DNA from: Brevibacterium sediminis
GTDB taxonomy: Bacteria > Actinomycetota > Actinomycetes > Actinomycetales > Brevibacteriaceae
Direction of reading: 5' to 3'
Assembly: GCF_013623905.1 (NCBI RefSeq)
Contig: NZ_JABKDD010000004.1
Location: 1 to 64,000 of the forward strand
DNA: 64,000 bases
Shown here: positions 25,766 through 34,833 of the stretch, piece by piece
How the letters are laid out: the number at the start of each line of letters is the position of its first letter
Position numbering within the stretch: the first letter of the stretch is position 1
Made by a program: the position numbers and the translations under genes
Notes under the pieces: generated by a model
The model's input: only the letters and a program-made list of their open reading frames with translations
The model's database searches: none
Told to the model about the DNA's origin: nothing

Positions 25766-27604
25766 TCAATTCTCGGCGTTTCGAGTTTGAGAATCTCGAG
25801 ACCTCAGTGCCGACGTTGCCGCGTCGTCGACGACCCACCGTTCAGTATCGACGACGACACCATAATCACGAGCAGCCTCTTCCGAGGTCAGATACTCATC
25901 CCATACATCGTGGAGAACCGCGAAGGGGTCTCTCTTGAAAGGGTCGCCGAATCCGCCTCCTGAGGGCATCCGGATCTCCAAGGTATCTCCTGCGTGAACG
26001 ACCTCCTGAGTGACCTTCGAATGGAGCACCTCTTCTCGTTCCGTTCCCGGATTGCGAACGAAAGACCCGGAGACTCCGTCAGCGCCGCCCAACACACCCG
26101 CAGGCGGATCGCTTCGATTGTCGGCCTCGGACCCGAGGAAGGTGTCTGTCATCATCAGCCAGCGGCGGACACTGCCAATGCCGCCTCTCCATTGTCCCGG
26201 TGCCGGAGATTCATCGCGCAGCTCGTATCGTTCGGCGCGCATGGCGTGGTTGAGTTCGAGTTCCTCAATCGGGTTGTTTCTCGTATTCGCCATCAGCGCG
26301 TCGACGGCGTCGAGCCCATCTCGGCCGTTGCGACCACCGTACGAGCCTTCATTGATCTCGATGTATACCCAGTAGCTCTCTCCATCTTCCGCAACTCCCG
26401 AATATGCGATGGCGCAGAGCGCGGACGATGAACCGGCAACCGCCTGGTCCGGCAGAATCGGTGCCAACGCCAAGTTGATCGAGTCGAAGACACGATTGAC
26501 CTGTGAGAATCGGGCAAAGCACGAAGCAGGGAAGTCTGGGTTGAATATTGTTCCTTCGGGGGCATAGGCCCGGACCGGACGGAAGCAGCCGTCGTTTTGA
26601 GGGACGTATTCTGGAGTCGTCTCCTCGTCGAGCAATATCGTTCGGATGGCGCTCACCGCAACCGGCAACACCGAGCCTTCGAAAGGAACGTTGAATGCTG
26701 TAGGAACCTGGTCGTTCGAACCGGTGAGATCGATAAGCACTTCGTCGTCTTCGATGTCGACTCGGACTGCCACCTTCAACGGGACTCCACGGTTCTTCCC
26801 ATCATCGTCGAGGTAGCCGATCGGTGCTTCGTAGCTGCCGTTCGGCAATTCGCGAATCCGGCTCCGGAGCATGTTCTCCGAATAGTCCATCCAGGCTTCG
26901 CTCGCGCTCATCACAGTATCGAGGCCATACGTCTCGAGAAGTTCGACGAATCTCTTTTCCCCGATACGAGCGCATGACACGAGCGCCTCGAGGTCGCCGC
27001 GGTTCTGCTCCGGCGTTCTGACGTTGTCGAGGATGTGCTGAATGAGCATGTCGTTGCGCACGCCCGCATCGTAGATCTTCATCGAGTCCATCAGCTTGCC
27101 CTCTGCCCAGACGTCGACAACGTCCATGCACAGTCCCGGGAAATTACCGCCAATGTCCGATACGTGCCCTGTGCATCCGGCGAATCCAATGTGTTCGTCG
27201 TTCCAGAAAATGGGAATGATGATTCCGTAGTCAGGCGAGTGAGCTGCACCGTGGTACGGATGGTTATGGAGAATCACATCGCCGGGACGGTAGCTTCCTG
27301 CAAGCCGGCGATTTACTCCCTTGATATAGGCGGGGATCGACCCACAGTGCATCGGTGTCGAGTCCGATTCGCAGAGTTCTCGTCCATAGACATCGAAGAT
27401 TCCAGCTCCCAAGTCCTCTGATTCTCGGATGAGACTCGAATACGCCATCCGGTAGAGAACCTGGGCCATCTCCTTCGCCATAGAATCGAGGGCACCTCCG
27501 ATCACTCGCAAGGTGATCGGGTCTACCTCAACCGAGTTCCACGTGCGATGAGGGACTTCAGGTGCCAGTGAGACACCAGTCATCGGCATTGTTGTTTCAC
27601 TCAT
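25766..27604 (-). CDS. hyuB: Hydantoinase B/oxoprolinase-family subunit
   Basis: The 612-residue protein is the B subunit of the ATP-dependent ring-opening hydrolases (N-methylhydantoinase, 5-oxoprolinase, caprolactamase). The N-terminus DPITLRVIGGALDSMAKEMAQVLYRMAYSS fits the family closely in short pieces, and HNHPYHGAAHSPDY, AGCTGHVSDIGG and the C-terminal MPSGGGFGDP are conserved. ATG 27604 overlaps the hyuA stop by four bases, so the subunits are coupled. It opens a lactam, imide or hydantoin ring at the cost of ATP. Acetone- and acetophenone-carboxylase subunits are relatives but normally come with extra subunits. Confidence 0.9.
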   Translation of the reverse strand: MSETTMPMTGVSLAPEVPHRTWNSVEVDPITLRVIGGALDSMAKEMAQVLYRMAYSSLIRESEDLGAGIFDVYGRELCESDSTPMHCGSIPAYIKGVNRRLAGSYRPGDVILHNHPYHGAAHSPDYGIIIPIFWNDEHIGFAGCTGHVSDIGGNFPGLCMDVVDVWAEGKLMDSMKIYDAGVRNDMLIQHILDNVRTPEQNRGDLEALVSCARIGEKRFVELLETYGLDTVMSASEAWMDYSENMLRSRIRELPNGSYEAPIGYLDDDGKNRGVPLKVAVRVDIEDDEVLIDLTGSNDQVPTAFNVPFEGSVLPVAVSAIRTILLDEETTPEYVPQNDGCFRPVRAYAPEGTIFNPDFPASCFARFSQVNRVFDSINLALAPILPDQAVAGSSSALCAIAYSGVAEDGESYWVYIEINEGSYGGRNGRDGLDAVDALMANTRNNPIEELELNHAMRAERYELRDESPAPGQWRGGIGSVRRWLMMTDTFLGSEADNRSDPPAGVLGGADGVSGSFVRNPGTEREEVLHSKVTQEVVHAGDTLEIRMPSGGGFGDPFKRDPFAVLHDVWDEYLTSEEAARDYGVVVDTERWVVDDAATSALRSRDSQTRNAEN

Positions 27605-29682
27605 TGTGCGCACCTTTCGATGATGATGTGTCCGAGCTCATCGACCGTGGCCCGTTGTCCGATTCCAATAACAGTTGTCGAGTCGAATTGTTCGACAATG
27701 GCCGGTCCGTCGAAGACGTTGCCCGCTCGAAGAAGCTCTCGAGAATAGACGTCTGTGTCGACCCACTTCGGACTGCCCGCATCATCCGTCCACATCAGGG
27801 TCTGTGCCGTCGCCACCTTCGCAGGAGTAGAGTCGGCATCGCCAACGGCTATCTTCGGAAGCCTGATCTGAGGCACCATTCCGATACCGGTCATCCGAAC
27901 ATTAACCAATTGGACCGGTTTGTCGTCGAACCGCTGCGAGTACATACGCCCGTGCTGCTCGTGGAAAGCTTGAGCGACCTGCTCCACCCAGTCGGCGTCG
28001 ATCTCTCCGCTGGGTGCCTGGACTCGCAGTTCGTAGCCTTGTCCGACGTATCTGCAGTCGACGCTGCACTCGAGGTCAATGTGCTCATCGGGGATTCCGT
28101 CGCCTTTGAGCTGCGCGACGGCCTGGTCGGTCAGGCGGGCGACTTCGCGTGCAAGCAGGTCGATGTCAGCCTGGTCCGACGAGGTCCACACCGTTGTCGG
28201 AACTTCGTAGCGTATGTCGGTGGCCAGGAGGCCCACTGCCGAGGTGATCCCGGGGTGCGTTGGCACGATGATCCGCGGAATATCGAGTTGCTTTGCGATA
28301 TGCCAGGCGAACAGCGGACCGGCGCCGCCTTCTGCGACCAGTGAGAAGTCTCGTGGATCGTAGCCCTTGCGGACCGAGTGCAGACTGATCGCTTCGGTCA
28401 TTGAATGTGCGAGCACCGTAAAGATGCCCATGGCCGCCTTCTCGGTGCTTTGGCCCAGAGGCTCAGCGATGTGATTCCTCACTGCCTGCTCGGCGAGCTG
28501 CGGTCGGACTTCCATGGTTCCGGAGAGAAAGCTCTTCTCGCGCAGCCACCCGAGGACCACCATGGCGTCAGTCGAGGTAGGCTCAGTGCCGCCGCGGTCG
28601 AAACAAGCAGGACCCGGCACGGCACCGGCGCTGCGCGGGCCGACACGGAACATGCCTCCTTCGTCTATCGAAGCGATCGAGCCTCCACCCGCCCCGATGG
28701 TGTCAACTTCGGCCATCGGAACCATTGCGTGATAGTCGCCGATACGGGTATCGAGCAAGTGTTTCATCCGGAGGCGTCCGTCGGGTGCGACTCCAACGTC
28801 GGCTGATGTGCCTCCCACGTCGAGCGTGATGACGCTCGGATAGCCTGAGGCCGCTCCGATTGCGCAGCCTCCGATGAGCCCGGCGACGACACCACTCGTC
28901 AGGAGCGAAACCGGGGTTTGGCGAGCACTCCTGGCAGTGACGAGTCCGCCAGCAGAGGTCATGAGGTGGACGTCGTCACTTACGCCCGCAGCACTCGCCT
29001 CGTCGACGAGTTTCGAGATGTAGTTCGATGTCTTCGGTCCGACGAAGGCGTTGAGAGCGGTCGTCGAGAATCGCTCGTACTCTCGATACTGGCTGGCAAC
29101 TTCGCTGGACAGAGAGATGAACGCCTCTGGGAACTCTTCCTCTACGATTTCGCGTGCCCGTTGTTCGTGGGCGGGATTCTTGTAGGCGTGCAGGAACGCG
29201 ATGGCCACCGCGGCAACTCCACGCTCCCGCAGGAGCCGCGCTTCCTGTCGAACGGCGTCTTCGTCCAGCGAGGTGAGAACGGCTCCGGACGCATCTATGC
29301 GTTCGGGCACTGTCCGCCTGTTTCGGCGAGGAACCAATTGCCATTTCTGCCAAGGCAGCTCCTGATAGTTCGAATAGTTCAGAGGACGCTTCTTCCGCGC
29401 AATGTGGAGGAGATCTCTGAACCCCTCAGTCGTGATCAGGCCGACATCGTCACCGTTGTGCTCGAGGACGATGTTGGTCGCCACAGTCGTCCCGTGGAAG
29501 AACATGTCGATGCTTTCGAGGTCGATCTCCGCTTTGACCTCCAGCGCAGAGATCCCCTTCATCGTGCCGACTGACGGGTCCTCATTGGTCGAAGGTGTCT
29601 TATGTACTGTGGTTGTGCCGTCGTCGTCCCATAGGACCAGGTCGGTGAAAGTTCCGCCGACGTCAACTCCAAGTCGTCTCAT
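27601..29682 (-). CDS. hyuA: Hydantoinase A/oxoprolinase-family subunit
   Basis: The 693-residue subunit has the ASKHA ATP-binding fold. Its N-terminal phosphate loop is GVDVGGTFTDLVLWD, its second phosphate motif is TLDVGGTSADVGV, and GAGGGSIASID is conserved. It phosphorylates the ring carbonyl that HyuB then hydrolyses. ATG 29682 directly precedes the conserved RRLGVDVGG; the frame continues upstream to 29814 without homology. With the amidase, the pair could convert a cyclic imide to a half-amide and then a diacid for the CoA pathway. Site 2 of the island operator lies about 145 bases upstream. Confidence 0.9.
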   Translation of the reverse strand: MRRLGVDVGGTFTDLVLWDDDGTTTVHKTPSTNEDPSVGTMKGISALEVKAEIDLESIDMFFHGTTVATNIVLEHNGDDVGLITTEGFRDLLHIARKKRPLNYSNYQELPWQKWQLVPRRNRRTVPERIDASGAVLTSLDEDAVRQEARLLRERGVAAVAIAFLHAYKNPAHEQRAREIVEEEFPEAFISLSSEVASQYREYERFSTTALNAFVGPKTSNYISKLVDEASAAGVSDDVHLMTSAGGLVTARSARQTPVSLLTSGVVAGLIGGCAIGAASGYPSVITLDVGGTSADVGVAPDGRLRMKHLLDTRIGDYHAMVPMAEVDTIGAGGGSIASIDEGGMFRVGPRSAGAVPGPACFDRGGTEPTSTDAMVVLGWLREKSFLSGTMEVRPQLAEQAVRNHIAEPLGQSTEKAAMGIFTVLAHSMTEAISLHSVRKGYDPRDFSLVAEGGAGPLFAWHIAKQLDIPRIIVPTHPGITSAVGLLATDIRYEVPTTVWTSSDQADIDLLAREVARLTDQAVAQLKGDGIPDEHIDLECSVDCRYVGQGYELRVQAPSGEIDADWVEQVAQAFHEQHGRMYSQRFDDKPVQLVNVRMTGIGMVPQIRLPKIAVGDADSTPAKVATAQTLMWTDDAGSPKWVDTDVYSRELLRAGNVFDGPAIVEQFDSTTVIGIGQRATVDELGHIIIERCAQ

Positions 29683-29826
29683 GGAAGTCCAATCAATGTG
29701 TAGGAGGATTTCAGTGATGGCTGACACTGCTCTGTGCGCACCACTGAAGCGAATATACATCAGATATATAGAGGCCGCTAGACCCAATTCTCGACAATAT
29801 TTCCAGGAATTCACGAGAATACTTAC

Positions 29827-29847
29827 ATAAACACCTGATGTTTAAGC
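29827..29847 (-). promoter_or_regulatory. Island operator, site 2, upstream of hyuA
   Basis: The 21-base site reads ATAAACA, CCTGAT, GTTTAAGC. Its core AAACACCTGATGTTT is a dyad with one mismatch. It matches site 1 (16572-16592) at 17 of 21 positions. An ACATCAG half-site recurs at 29757-29763. The sequence between here and hyuA is AT-rich and must hold the hyuAB promoter. Confidence 0.55.
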
Positions 29848-30147
29848 GATTGGGATACCCCCTCTAAACCGGATCCAGTTCCACTCCGTTCGACACCGAG
29901 GCGGCACTACTGCGCGGCGTCGACGAGTGGCTCACTCCATTCCGTCGTTTCTGGGTCCCGCAATCGGACATGCTGTCAGCCGAGAACGCCCGCGCAAAGG
30001 GACAGTGCCGTCTGGCAGAAGCCGAATCAGACACCATTCCACTGCTGCGCATCCTTGGTTACCATGAAGTACCGCCGATCTTCGGCGAACCTCCCGCACC
30101 TCACCTTCAACCGCCGTCAGATCATCGACGACCTCCGAGGAGCTTCC
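29848..30147. other. Non-coding stretch, possibly with gene remnant
   Basis: No intact gene is supported. A plus-strand frame from about 29880 reads like protein (DTEAALLRGVDEWLTPFRRFW) but has no start, soon loses protein-like content and then overlaps the SRPBCC gene out of frame. It may be a decayed fragment. The segment lies at the edge of the catabolic island. Confidence 0.3.
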
Positions 30148-30822
30148 ATGACCACCCCCGACTCCAGTCGCCCCACCGAAGACCAGGTCCTCGCCGCGCA
30201 GGCCGACGCCGTCGACCGCGGGCTCAACATCACCGTCGAGGGCGACACCCAGCACACGGTCCAGACGCTGAGCCAGACCTACCCGACCACCGTCTCCGAC
30301 CTCTGGGAAGCCTGCACCGATCCGGTCCGGCTCGAGCGCTGGTTCGCACCCGTCAGCGGCGACCTCGAACTCGGCGGTCGCTACCAGATCGAAGGCAATG
30401 CCTCCGGCACGATCGAGAACTGCGAACCGCCCCACTTCTACTCGCTGACCTGGGAGTTCGCAGGAGGAATCAGCCATGTCGCCATCCGCATCGCCGAGGC
30501 AGACGGCGGCGCACGCCTGACCCTCGAGCACTCGCACGCAGGTGAGGCGAACGCCGATTTCTGGGTGCAGTTCGGACCCGGCGCCACCGGGGTCGGGTGG
30601 GACATCTCCCTCCTCGGTCTCGCCAACCATCTCGTGGCCGGCACGGGACGCCCGGAAGACGAGAACGAATGGGTCACCTCGGCGCCGGCACAGGAATTCG
30701 TCCGCACCTCCAGCACGCGCTGGGGCGAGGCCTCAGCGGCGGCAGGAACACCCGTCGATCAGGCGCGCGCCGCTGCCGAACGCACCACAGGCTTCTACCT
30801 AGGCCAGCCTCCGACCGAGTGA
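30148..30822 (+). CDS. SRPBCC (AHSA1/START-like) domain protein
   Basis: The 224-residue protein has the helix-grip fold of the AHSA1 group: SQTYPTTVSDLWEACTDPVRLERWFAP, then GGRYQIEGNASGTIENCEPPHFYSLTWEF, then a C-terminal helix. Such proteins bind hydrophobic ligands, and many are co-encoded with ArsR regulators. None is adjacent here. The start ATG 30148 follows CGAGGAG. The C-terminal extension of about 60 residues is less typical of the family. A second, shorter relative occurs at 46394. Confidence 0.82.
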   Translation: MTTPDSSRPTEDQVLAAQADAVDRGLNITVEGDTQHTVQTLSQTYPTTVSDLWEACTDPVRLERWFAPVSGDLELGGRYQIEGNASGTIENCEPPHFYSLTWEFAGGISHVAIRIAEADGGARLTLEHSHAGEANADFWVQFGPGATGVGWDISLLGLANHLVAGTGRPEDENEWVTSAPAQEFVRTSSTRWGEASAAAGTPVDQARAAAERTTGFYLGQPPTE

Positions 30823-30874
30823 CCTCTCGTCCGCCGACTGAGCCAACGGCGGAATGGTCCCGCCCATTCCCTGC

Positions 30875-31573
30875 CTACTCCCCCGCCTGCTTCCGCGCCC
30901 CCAGCGCCAGCCGGGCGATATCGCGCAGCACTTCGAGTTCCTCGCTGCCGTCGAGCAGCGCCCGCAGCTCGACGGCGGCCCGGCTGAGCAGGCTGCGATA
31001 GGCGCCGGCGACGTTGTCCGGTTCCCGCGTCAGCGGGTAGGACACACAGAGGGCGAACACGATCGCATCGACGGTGAAGGCCACACTCGCCGAGGCGGTC
31101 CCGGCCACCCGTGCCTGCTTGGTCGCGTAGAACTCCGCCGGATTTCCCGGCCCGCACAGCGCCAGGGCAGCCGAGCCGCCGTCGACGAGCGGGAGCACCG
31201 CACCGACTCCGCGCGAGACGCGCAGCTCATGATCGGCTTCGACGTTGCGCACGCACACACGGTCCTCACCGACGCGGACCCACATCTGCACGGATTCCCC
31301 GGTCATCGTCCGCAGATGGTCGAGCACCGAGTTCGTCGTGGCGATATTGCGCCTGCCCGGGAAAGGGCCCAACCGCAGCAGCCCCGAGGAGTCACGGACG
31401 ATGAACTTGTGCGCCCGCAGGTCGGTCAGCAGCCGATACGTCGTCGACTTCGAATAGCCGAGGCGGCGGCACACCTCCGCAGCCGTCATCGGCGAGTCCT
31501 GGAGGACTTCGAGGATGGCCGCACTGCGGTCGATGACTCCGATCTCCGCCGGCACCTGTTCAGAACTCTTCAT
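30875..31573 (-). CDS. IclR-family transcriptional regulator, last gene of the tct operon
   Basis: The 232-residue protein has the IclR winged helix (CRRLGYSKSTTYRLLTDLRAHK) and a C-terminal effector domain. ATG 31573 is five bases after AGGAG. The gene follows tctA by nine bases and ends a six-gene operon, so it should adjust operon expression to the imported acid. The palindrome at 37083-37094 in the operon promoter is a possible binding site. Confidence 0.82.
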   Translation of the reverse strand: MKSSEQVPAEIGVIDRSAAILEVLQDSPMTAAEVCRRLGYSKSTTYRLLTDLRAHKFIVRDSSGLLRLGPFPGRRNIATTNSVLDHLRTMTGESVQMWVRVGEDRVCVRNVEADHELRVSRGVGAVLPLVDGGSAALALCGPGNPAEFYATKQARVAGTASASVAFTVDAIVFALCVSYPLTREPDNVAGAYRSLLSRAAVELRALLDGSEELEVLRDIARLALGARKQAGE

Positions 31574-31582
31574 TCCCACTCC

Positions 31583-33097
31583 TCACGACACCGTCACATC
31601 GGCGAGCAGCTTCCGCCGGGACACCCACCACCGGAAGATGATGGGTCCGATGATGCCTGCCACCATGAGGATGATGATCGACAGCGACACCGGCCTGGTG
31701 ACCAGGGGTGCGAACGATCCACCGGAGATCTGCAGCATACGCCGGAAGTTGTCCTCGAGCAGCGGCACGAGCACGAGCGCCAGGATCGCCGGAGCCATGG
31801 GGATGCCGCCCTTCTCCATGAGATAGCCGATGACGCCGAAGATGCCGAGCATCATCAGCCCGAACAGACTGAATTCGATGGCGTAGGCCCCGATGACCAC
31901 AAGCACGAGGATGGACGAGAAGAGGATCTCCTTGGGCATCTTCAACAGCTTCACGAAGACCCCGACCAGCGGCAGGTTGAGGATGATGAGCGCGATGTTG
32001 CCGATGTACATGCTGGCGATGATCGTCCAGATCAGACCGGTCTCGTCCCGGAAGATCAGCGGCCCGGGCTGCAGACCGTACATCGTGAACACGAAGAGCA
32101 GCAGCGCCGTCGTCGCCGAACCCGGGATGCCGAGGCTGAACAGCGGAATCATCGCACCACCGACGCCGGCATTGTTCGCCGCTTCGGGGCCGGCCACGCC
32201 CTCGATGGCGCCGTGACCGAACTCGTCCTTCCGCTTCGAGATCCGCTTCTCCATGATGTAGGACATGAACGAGGCCAGCGACGGACCGACTCCTGGCAGG
32301 ATGCCGATGATGAAGCCGACCACGGAACCGCGCGCCCACGGGCCGGCCGACCGCTGCCAGTCTTCCTTCGTCATCCACTTGTCATTCCCGAAGCTCTGGA
32401 TCTCGTCCTTCGCCCCACGTCCGAGCGCGAGGTTGCGGATCGCCTCGGGGATGGCGAAGAGCGCCATCGCGAAGATCGTGAAGTCGATCCCGTCGGAGAG
32501 CAGATCCATGCCGAAGGTCTGCCGGGGCAGTCCGGTCTGGAAGTCGAGTCCGATGAGGCCGACGGCCAGGCCGATGAAGATTGAGATGAGCGCCTTGGCC
32601 CGCGAACCCGCCGACATCGTCGACGCGAGCAGCAGGGCCGTGGCCATGAGCAGGAAGTATTCGGTGGCGCCGAAGACGTTCGCGAGTTTGACGAGGACGG
32701 GTGAGAGGAACGTCAGTCCGATGATCGCCAGGGTGCCGGCGAGGAACGATCCGATCGCCGCGGTCGCCAGGGCGGCCTTGCCCCGACCTCGGCGGGCCAT
32801 TTCGTAGCCCTCGATCGCGGTCACCGCGCTGGCGACCTCACCAGGGGTTTTGATGAGCGTAGCGGTGATCGAGCCGCCGTACATCGAACCGTAGTAGATT
32901 CCGCACAGCAGGATGAGACCGTGCACCGGCTCCATCCCGAAGGAGACCGGGATGAGGATCGCGATCGCAGAGATGGGTCCGATTCCCGGCAGCACTCCGA
33001 CGACGGTGCCCAGCAGCACGCCGAGGAGGGCGAAGGCGAGGCTGACCGGCTCGAGTGCCGAGGCGAAGCCGCCTCCCAGATCGATGAGAGTGTCCAT
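31583..33097 (-). CDS. tctA: Tripartite tricarboxylate transporter, large permease TctA
   Basis: The 504-residue protein has about 11-12 membrane segments and the two TctA signatures: GVLPGIGPISAIAILIPVSFGM near residue 36 and GILPGVGPSLASFMSY near 260. It forms the transport channel of a sodium- or proton-coupled carboxylate importer that uses the extracellular binding protein TctC. The tctB gene ends nine bases upstream. Confidence 0.93.
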   Translation of the reverse strand: MDTLIDLGGGFASALEPVSLAFALLGVLLGTVVGVLPGIGPISAIAILIPVSFGMEPVHGLILLCGIYYGSMYGGSITATLIKTPGEVASAVTAIEGYEMARRGRGKAALATAAIGSFLAGTLAIIGLTFLSPVLVKLANVFGATEYFLLMATALLLASTMSAGSRAKALISIFIGLAVGLIGLDFQTGLPRQTFGMDLLSDGIDFTIFAMALFAIPEAIRNLALGRGAKDEIQSFGNDKWMTKEDWQRSAGPWARGSVVGFIIGILPGVGPSLASFMSYIMEKRISKRKDEFGHGAIEGVAGPEAANNAGVGGAMIPLFSLGIPGSATTALLLFVFTMYGLQPGPLIFRDETGLIWTIIASMYIGNIALIILNLPLVGVFVKLLKMPKEILFSSILVLVVIGAYAIEFSLFGLMMLGIFGVIGYLMEKGGIPMAPAILALVLVPLLEDNFRRMLQISGGSFAPLVTRPVSLSIIILMVAGIIGPIIFRWWVSRRKLLADVTVS

Positions 33098-33106
33098 GCC
33101 CGCCCC

Positions 33107-33703
33107 CTAACCCAGGATCCCGACCGGCAGGTACACAGCGAGTCCGTAGACGAACGCCGTGTAGACCACGACCGCGAAGAGGACGGAGAAGATGAGGTTG
33201 CGAATCCACTTCTCAGGTGCGTAGATGCTGGTCAGCCCCATCAGGAACGCCGCCGTCGACAGCAGGAATCCGACTGGGATGAGGATCGCCAGATAGACGA
33301 AGAAGAGCGCGAACTGGAATACGACCTTGCGCACCTGCGGCTCCGGCGGGGCTTCGAGGACGATCCCGCTGACCCCCTCCTGACCGGAGGATCGGTCGGC
33401 GGTTTCAAGGGATGATTCCCCCGCCGAGGCGGCCGTACCGTCCCCGTCCCTCGCCGGAGTCGTACGTGCAGTTCCCCCGGACCCGGTCCCCGCCTCGGCG
33501 AGGGTGTCCTTCCGGTGCCGGACGGCGGCCTGGCCGGCGAGGAAGAGGCCGAGCACGATGAGTCCGATCCCGACGATGGCGGGGAAGGTGCGCGGGGTGA
33601 CGATGTTCGCGGTCTCCTGGATGGAGAACGTCGCGATGTAGTACACCGCGCCGATGACGGCGATGGCGCCGCCGGTGATGAGGTCGGTGCGGAAAGCGGT
33701 CAT
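33107..33703 (-). CDS. tctB: Tripartite tricarboxylate transporter, small permease TctB, with an inserted linker
   Basis: The 198-residue protein has the usual four membrane segments, two in residues 10-60 and two in 125-195. Between them, residues 66-112 form a Gly/Ser/Thr/Asp-rich linker longer than usual for TctB. The DNA of this linker holds two GCCGAGGCGG motifs in opposite orientations (33423 and 33490). ATG 33703 overlaps the tctC stop by four bases. TctB supports TctA in the membrane. Confidence 0.85.
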   Translation of the reverse strand: MTAFRTDLITGGAIAVIGAVYYIATFSIQETANIVTPRTFPAIVGIGLIVLGLFLAGQAAVRHRKDTLAEAGTGSGGTARTTPARDGDGTAASAGESSLETADRSSGQEGVSGIVLEAPPEPQVRKVVFQFALFFVYLAILIPVGFLLSTAAFLMGLTSIYAPEKWIRNLIFSVLFAVVVYTAFVYGLAVYLPVGILG

Positions 33704-34764
33704 TTGCTGTTGCCCAGGTCGGTCTCGTTGACGCCTTCGGCGACCGTCTTCGCCGCGTCGTCGACGTAGGCCTGGGCGTCGTCGCCGGTGTGGAACTCGG
33801 TGGCCCACTGGTTGTTCTTCAGCGTCTCCTGCCAGGCGTCGGACTTGCTCACGTCTTCGAGCGCCTTGGCCCAGAAGTCCACGGCTTCCTGCGGCATCTC
33901 GGCGGGTCCGTAGACTCCGCGCCAGTTGCCCAAGGTCACGTCGTAGCCGGAGTCCTTCGCGGTGGGCACCGTGTCGAAGGGCGCCGCCAGCGGTTCCTGG
34001 GCGAAGGTGACGAGGGGTTCGATGTCGCCGGCTTCGATGACGGAGCGGAATTCGCTCATGCCGGCGATGGCGACCTTCGCGTCCCCGTTGAGCATGGCGG
34101 TCGTCTGCTCGCCACCGCCGTCGTAGTTGACGAAGTTGATGTCGGCCGGGTCGACGCCGGCTTCCTTCGCGAACAGGGCGAACGGCAGAGTGTCGTCTCC
34201 GGCGGCCGCGACGGTGACCTTCTGCGGGTCGTCCTTGAGCGCCTTGACCAGGGCGTCGAGGTCATTGAAATCCCCGTCCTTCGGCGTCACGACCATGAAG
34301 TCCTCGACGTAGAGGGTGGCGATGAGCGTCGTGTCCTCGGGACCGAATTCGCAGAGGTTGCGCGCCTTCATCGTCTGGCTGGCCAGGGAAGTGATGGCGA
34401 TCTGATCGTCTTTGCCCTTCTCCTGCTGCATCATCGACGTCAGCCACGAGCAGCCGGTGCCGCCGGGCTTGTTCTGCACGGGCAGCGGCGAGGAGACGAT
34501 GTCTTCCTTCTGCAGCGCCTCGACCAGCGCCCGAGCCGTGGTGTCCCAGCCGGATCCGGGTTCGGCTGGGGCGGTGACCGAGACCGGTCCCTTCGGATAG
34601 TCCCCGCCCTCGCCCGGGGGCTGCGCCTTGTTCCCGCAGGCAGCGGCGACGAGGGCGACCGAAGCGAGCACCGCCCCGATCTTCGCCGCGCGCTTGCGGG
34701 TACTCGTCGACCCTTCCTTCGCCGAGGCGGCCGTCCGTGTGCGTGTGATCGTCGTTGATCGCAT
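33700..34764 (-). CDS. tctC: Tripartite tricarboxylate transporter, binding lipoprotein TctC
   Basis: The 354-residue protein has an unusually long N-terminal region before its signal helix, a lipobox with Cys43 (VAAAC) and the Bug-type binding fold (PKGPVSVTAPAEPGSGWDTTARAL, in pieces). The long pre-signal tail, SAKEG and neighbours, is encoded over a GCCGAGGCGG copy at 34721. It captures a di- or tricarboxylic acid. The CoA transferase and HMG-CoA lyase upstream suggest 3-hydroxy-3-methylglutarate, citramalate or a similar acid. Confidence 0.88.
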   Translation of the reverse strand: MRSTTITRTRTAASAKEGSTSTRKRAAKIGAVLASVALVAAACGNKAQPPGEGGDYPKGPVSVTAPAEPGSGWDTTARALVEALQKEDIVSSPLPVQNKPGGTGCSWLTSMMQQEKGKDDQIAITSLASQTMKARNLCEFGPEDTTLIATLYVEDFMVVTPKDGDFNDLDALVKALKDDPQKVTVAAAGDDTLPFALFAKEAGVDPADINFVNYDGGGEQTTAMLNGDAKVAIAGMSEFRSVIEAGDIEPLVTFAQEPLAAPFDTVPTAKDSGYDVTLGNWRGVYGPAEMPQEAVDFWAKALEDVSKSDAWQETLKNNQWATEFHTGDDAQAYVDDAAKTVAEGVNETDLGNSK

Positions 34765-34833
34765 GAGCTGTCCCCTTGTGTGTTCGGTTCTCGATATTCA
34801 GTGGTGTGCTTGGTGGTGCCGCTGGCTGAGTTG

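Noticed and set aside
16572-29847. Treating the paired 21-base sites as attachment sites of a mobile element
   Set aside because: They contain a dyad, one overlaps a promoter exactly, and no integrase or recombinase is present, so operators explain them better.
29970-30545. Plus-strand frame of 191 codons overlapping the SRPBCC gene
   Set aside because: From about residue 35 it is a His/Pro/Arg-rich shadow of the SRPBCC gene; only the first part might be a decayed gene remnant.
30854-32584. 576-codon plus-strand frame across IclR and tctA
   Set aside because: It spans two real minus-strand genes and is extremely rich in Arg, His, Asp and Gln, as expected for an antisense frame.
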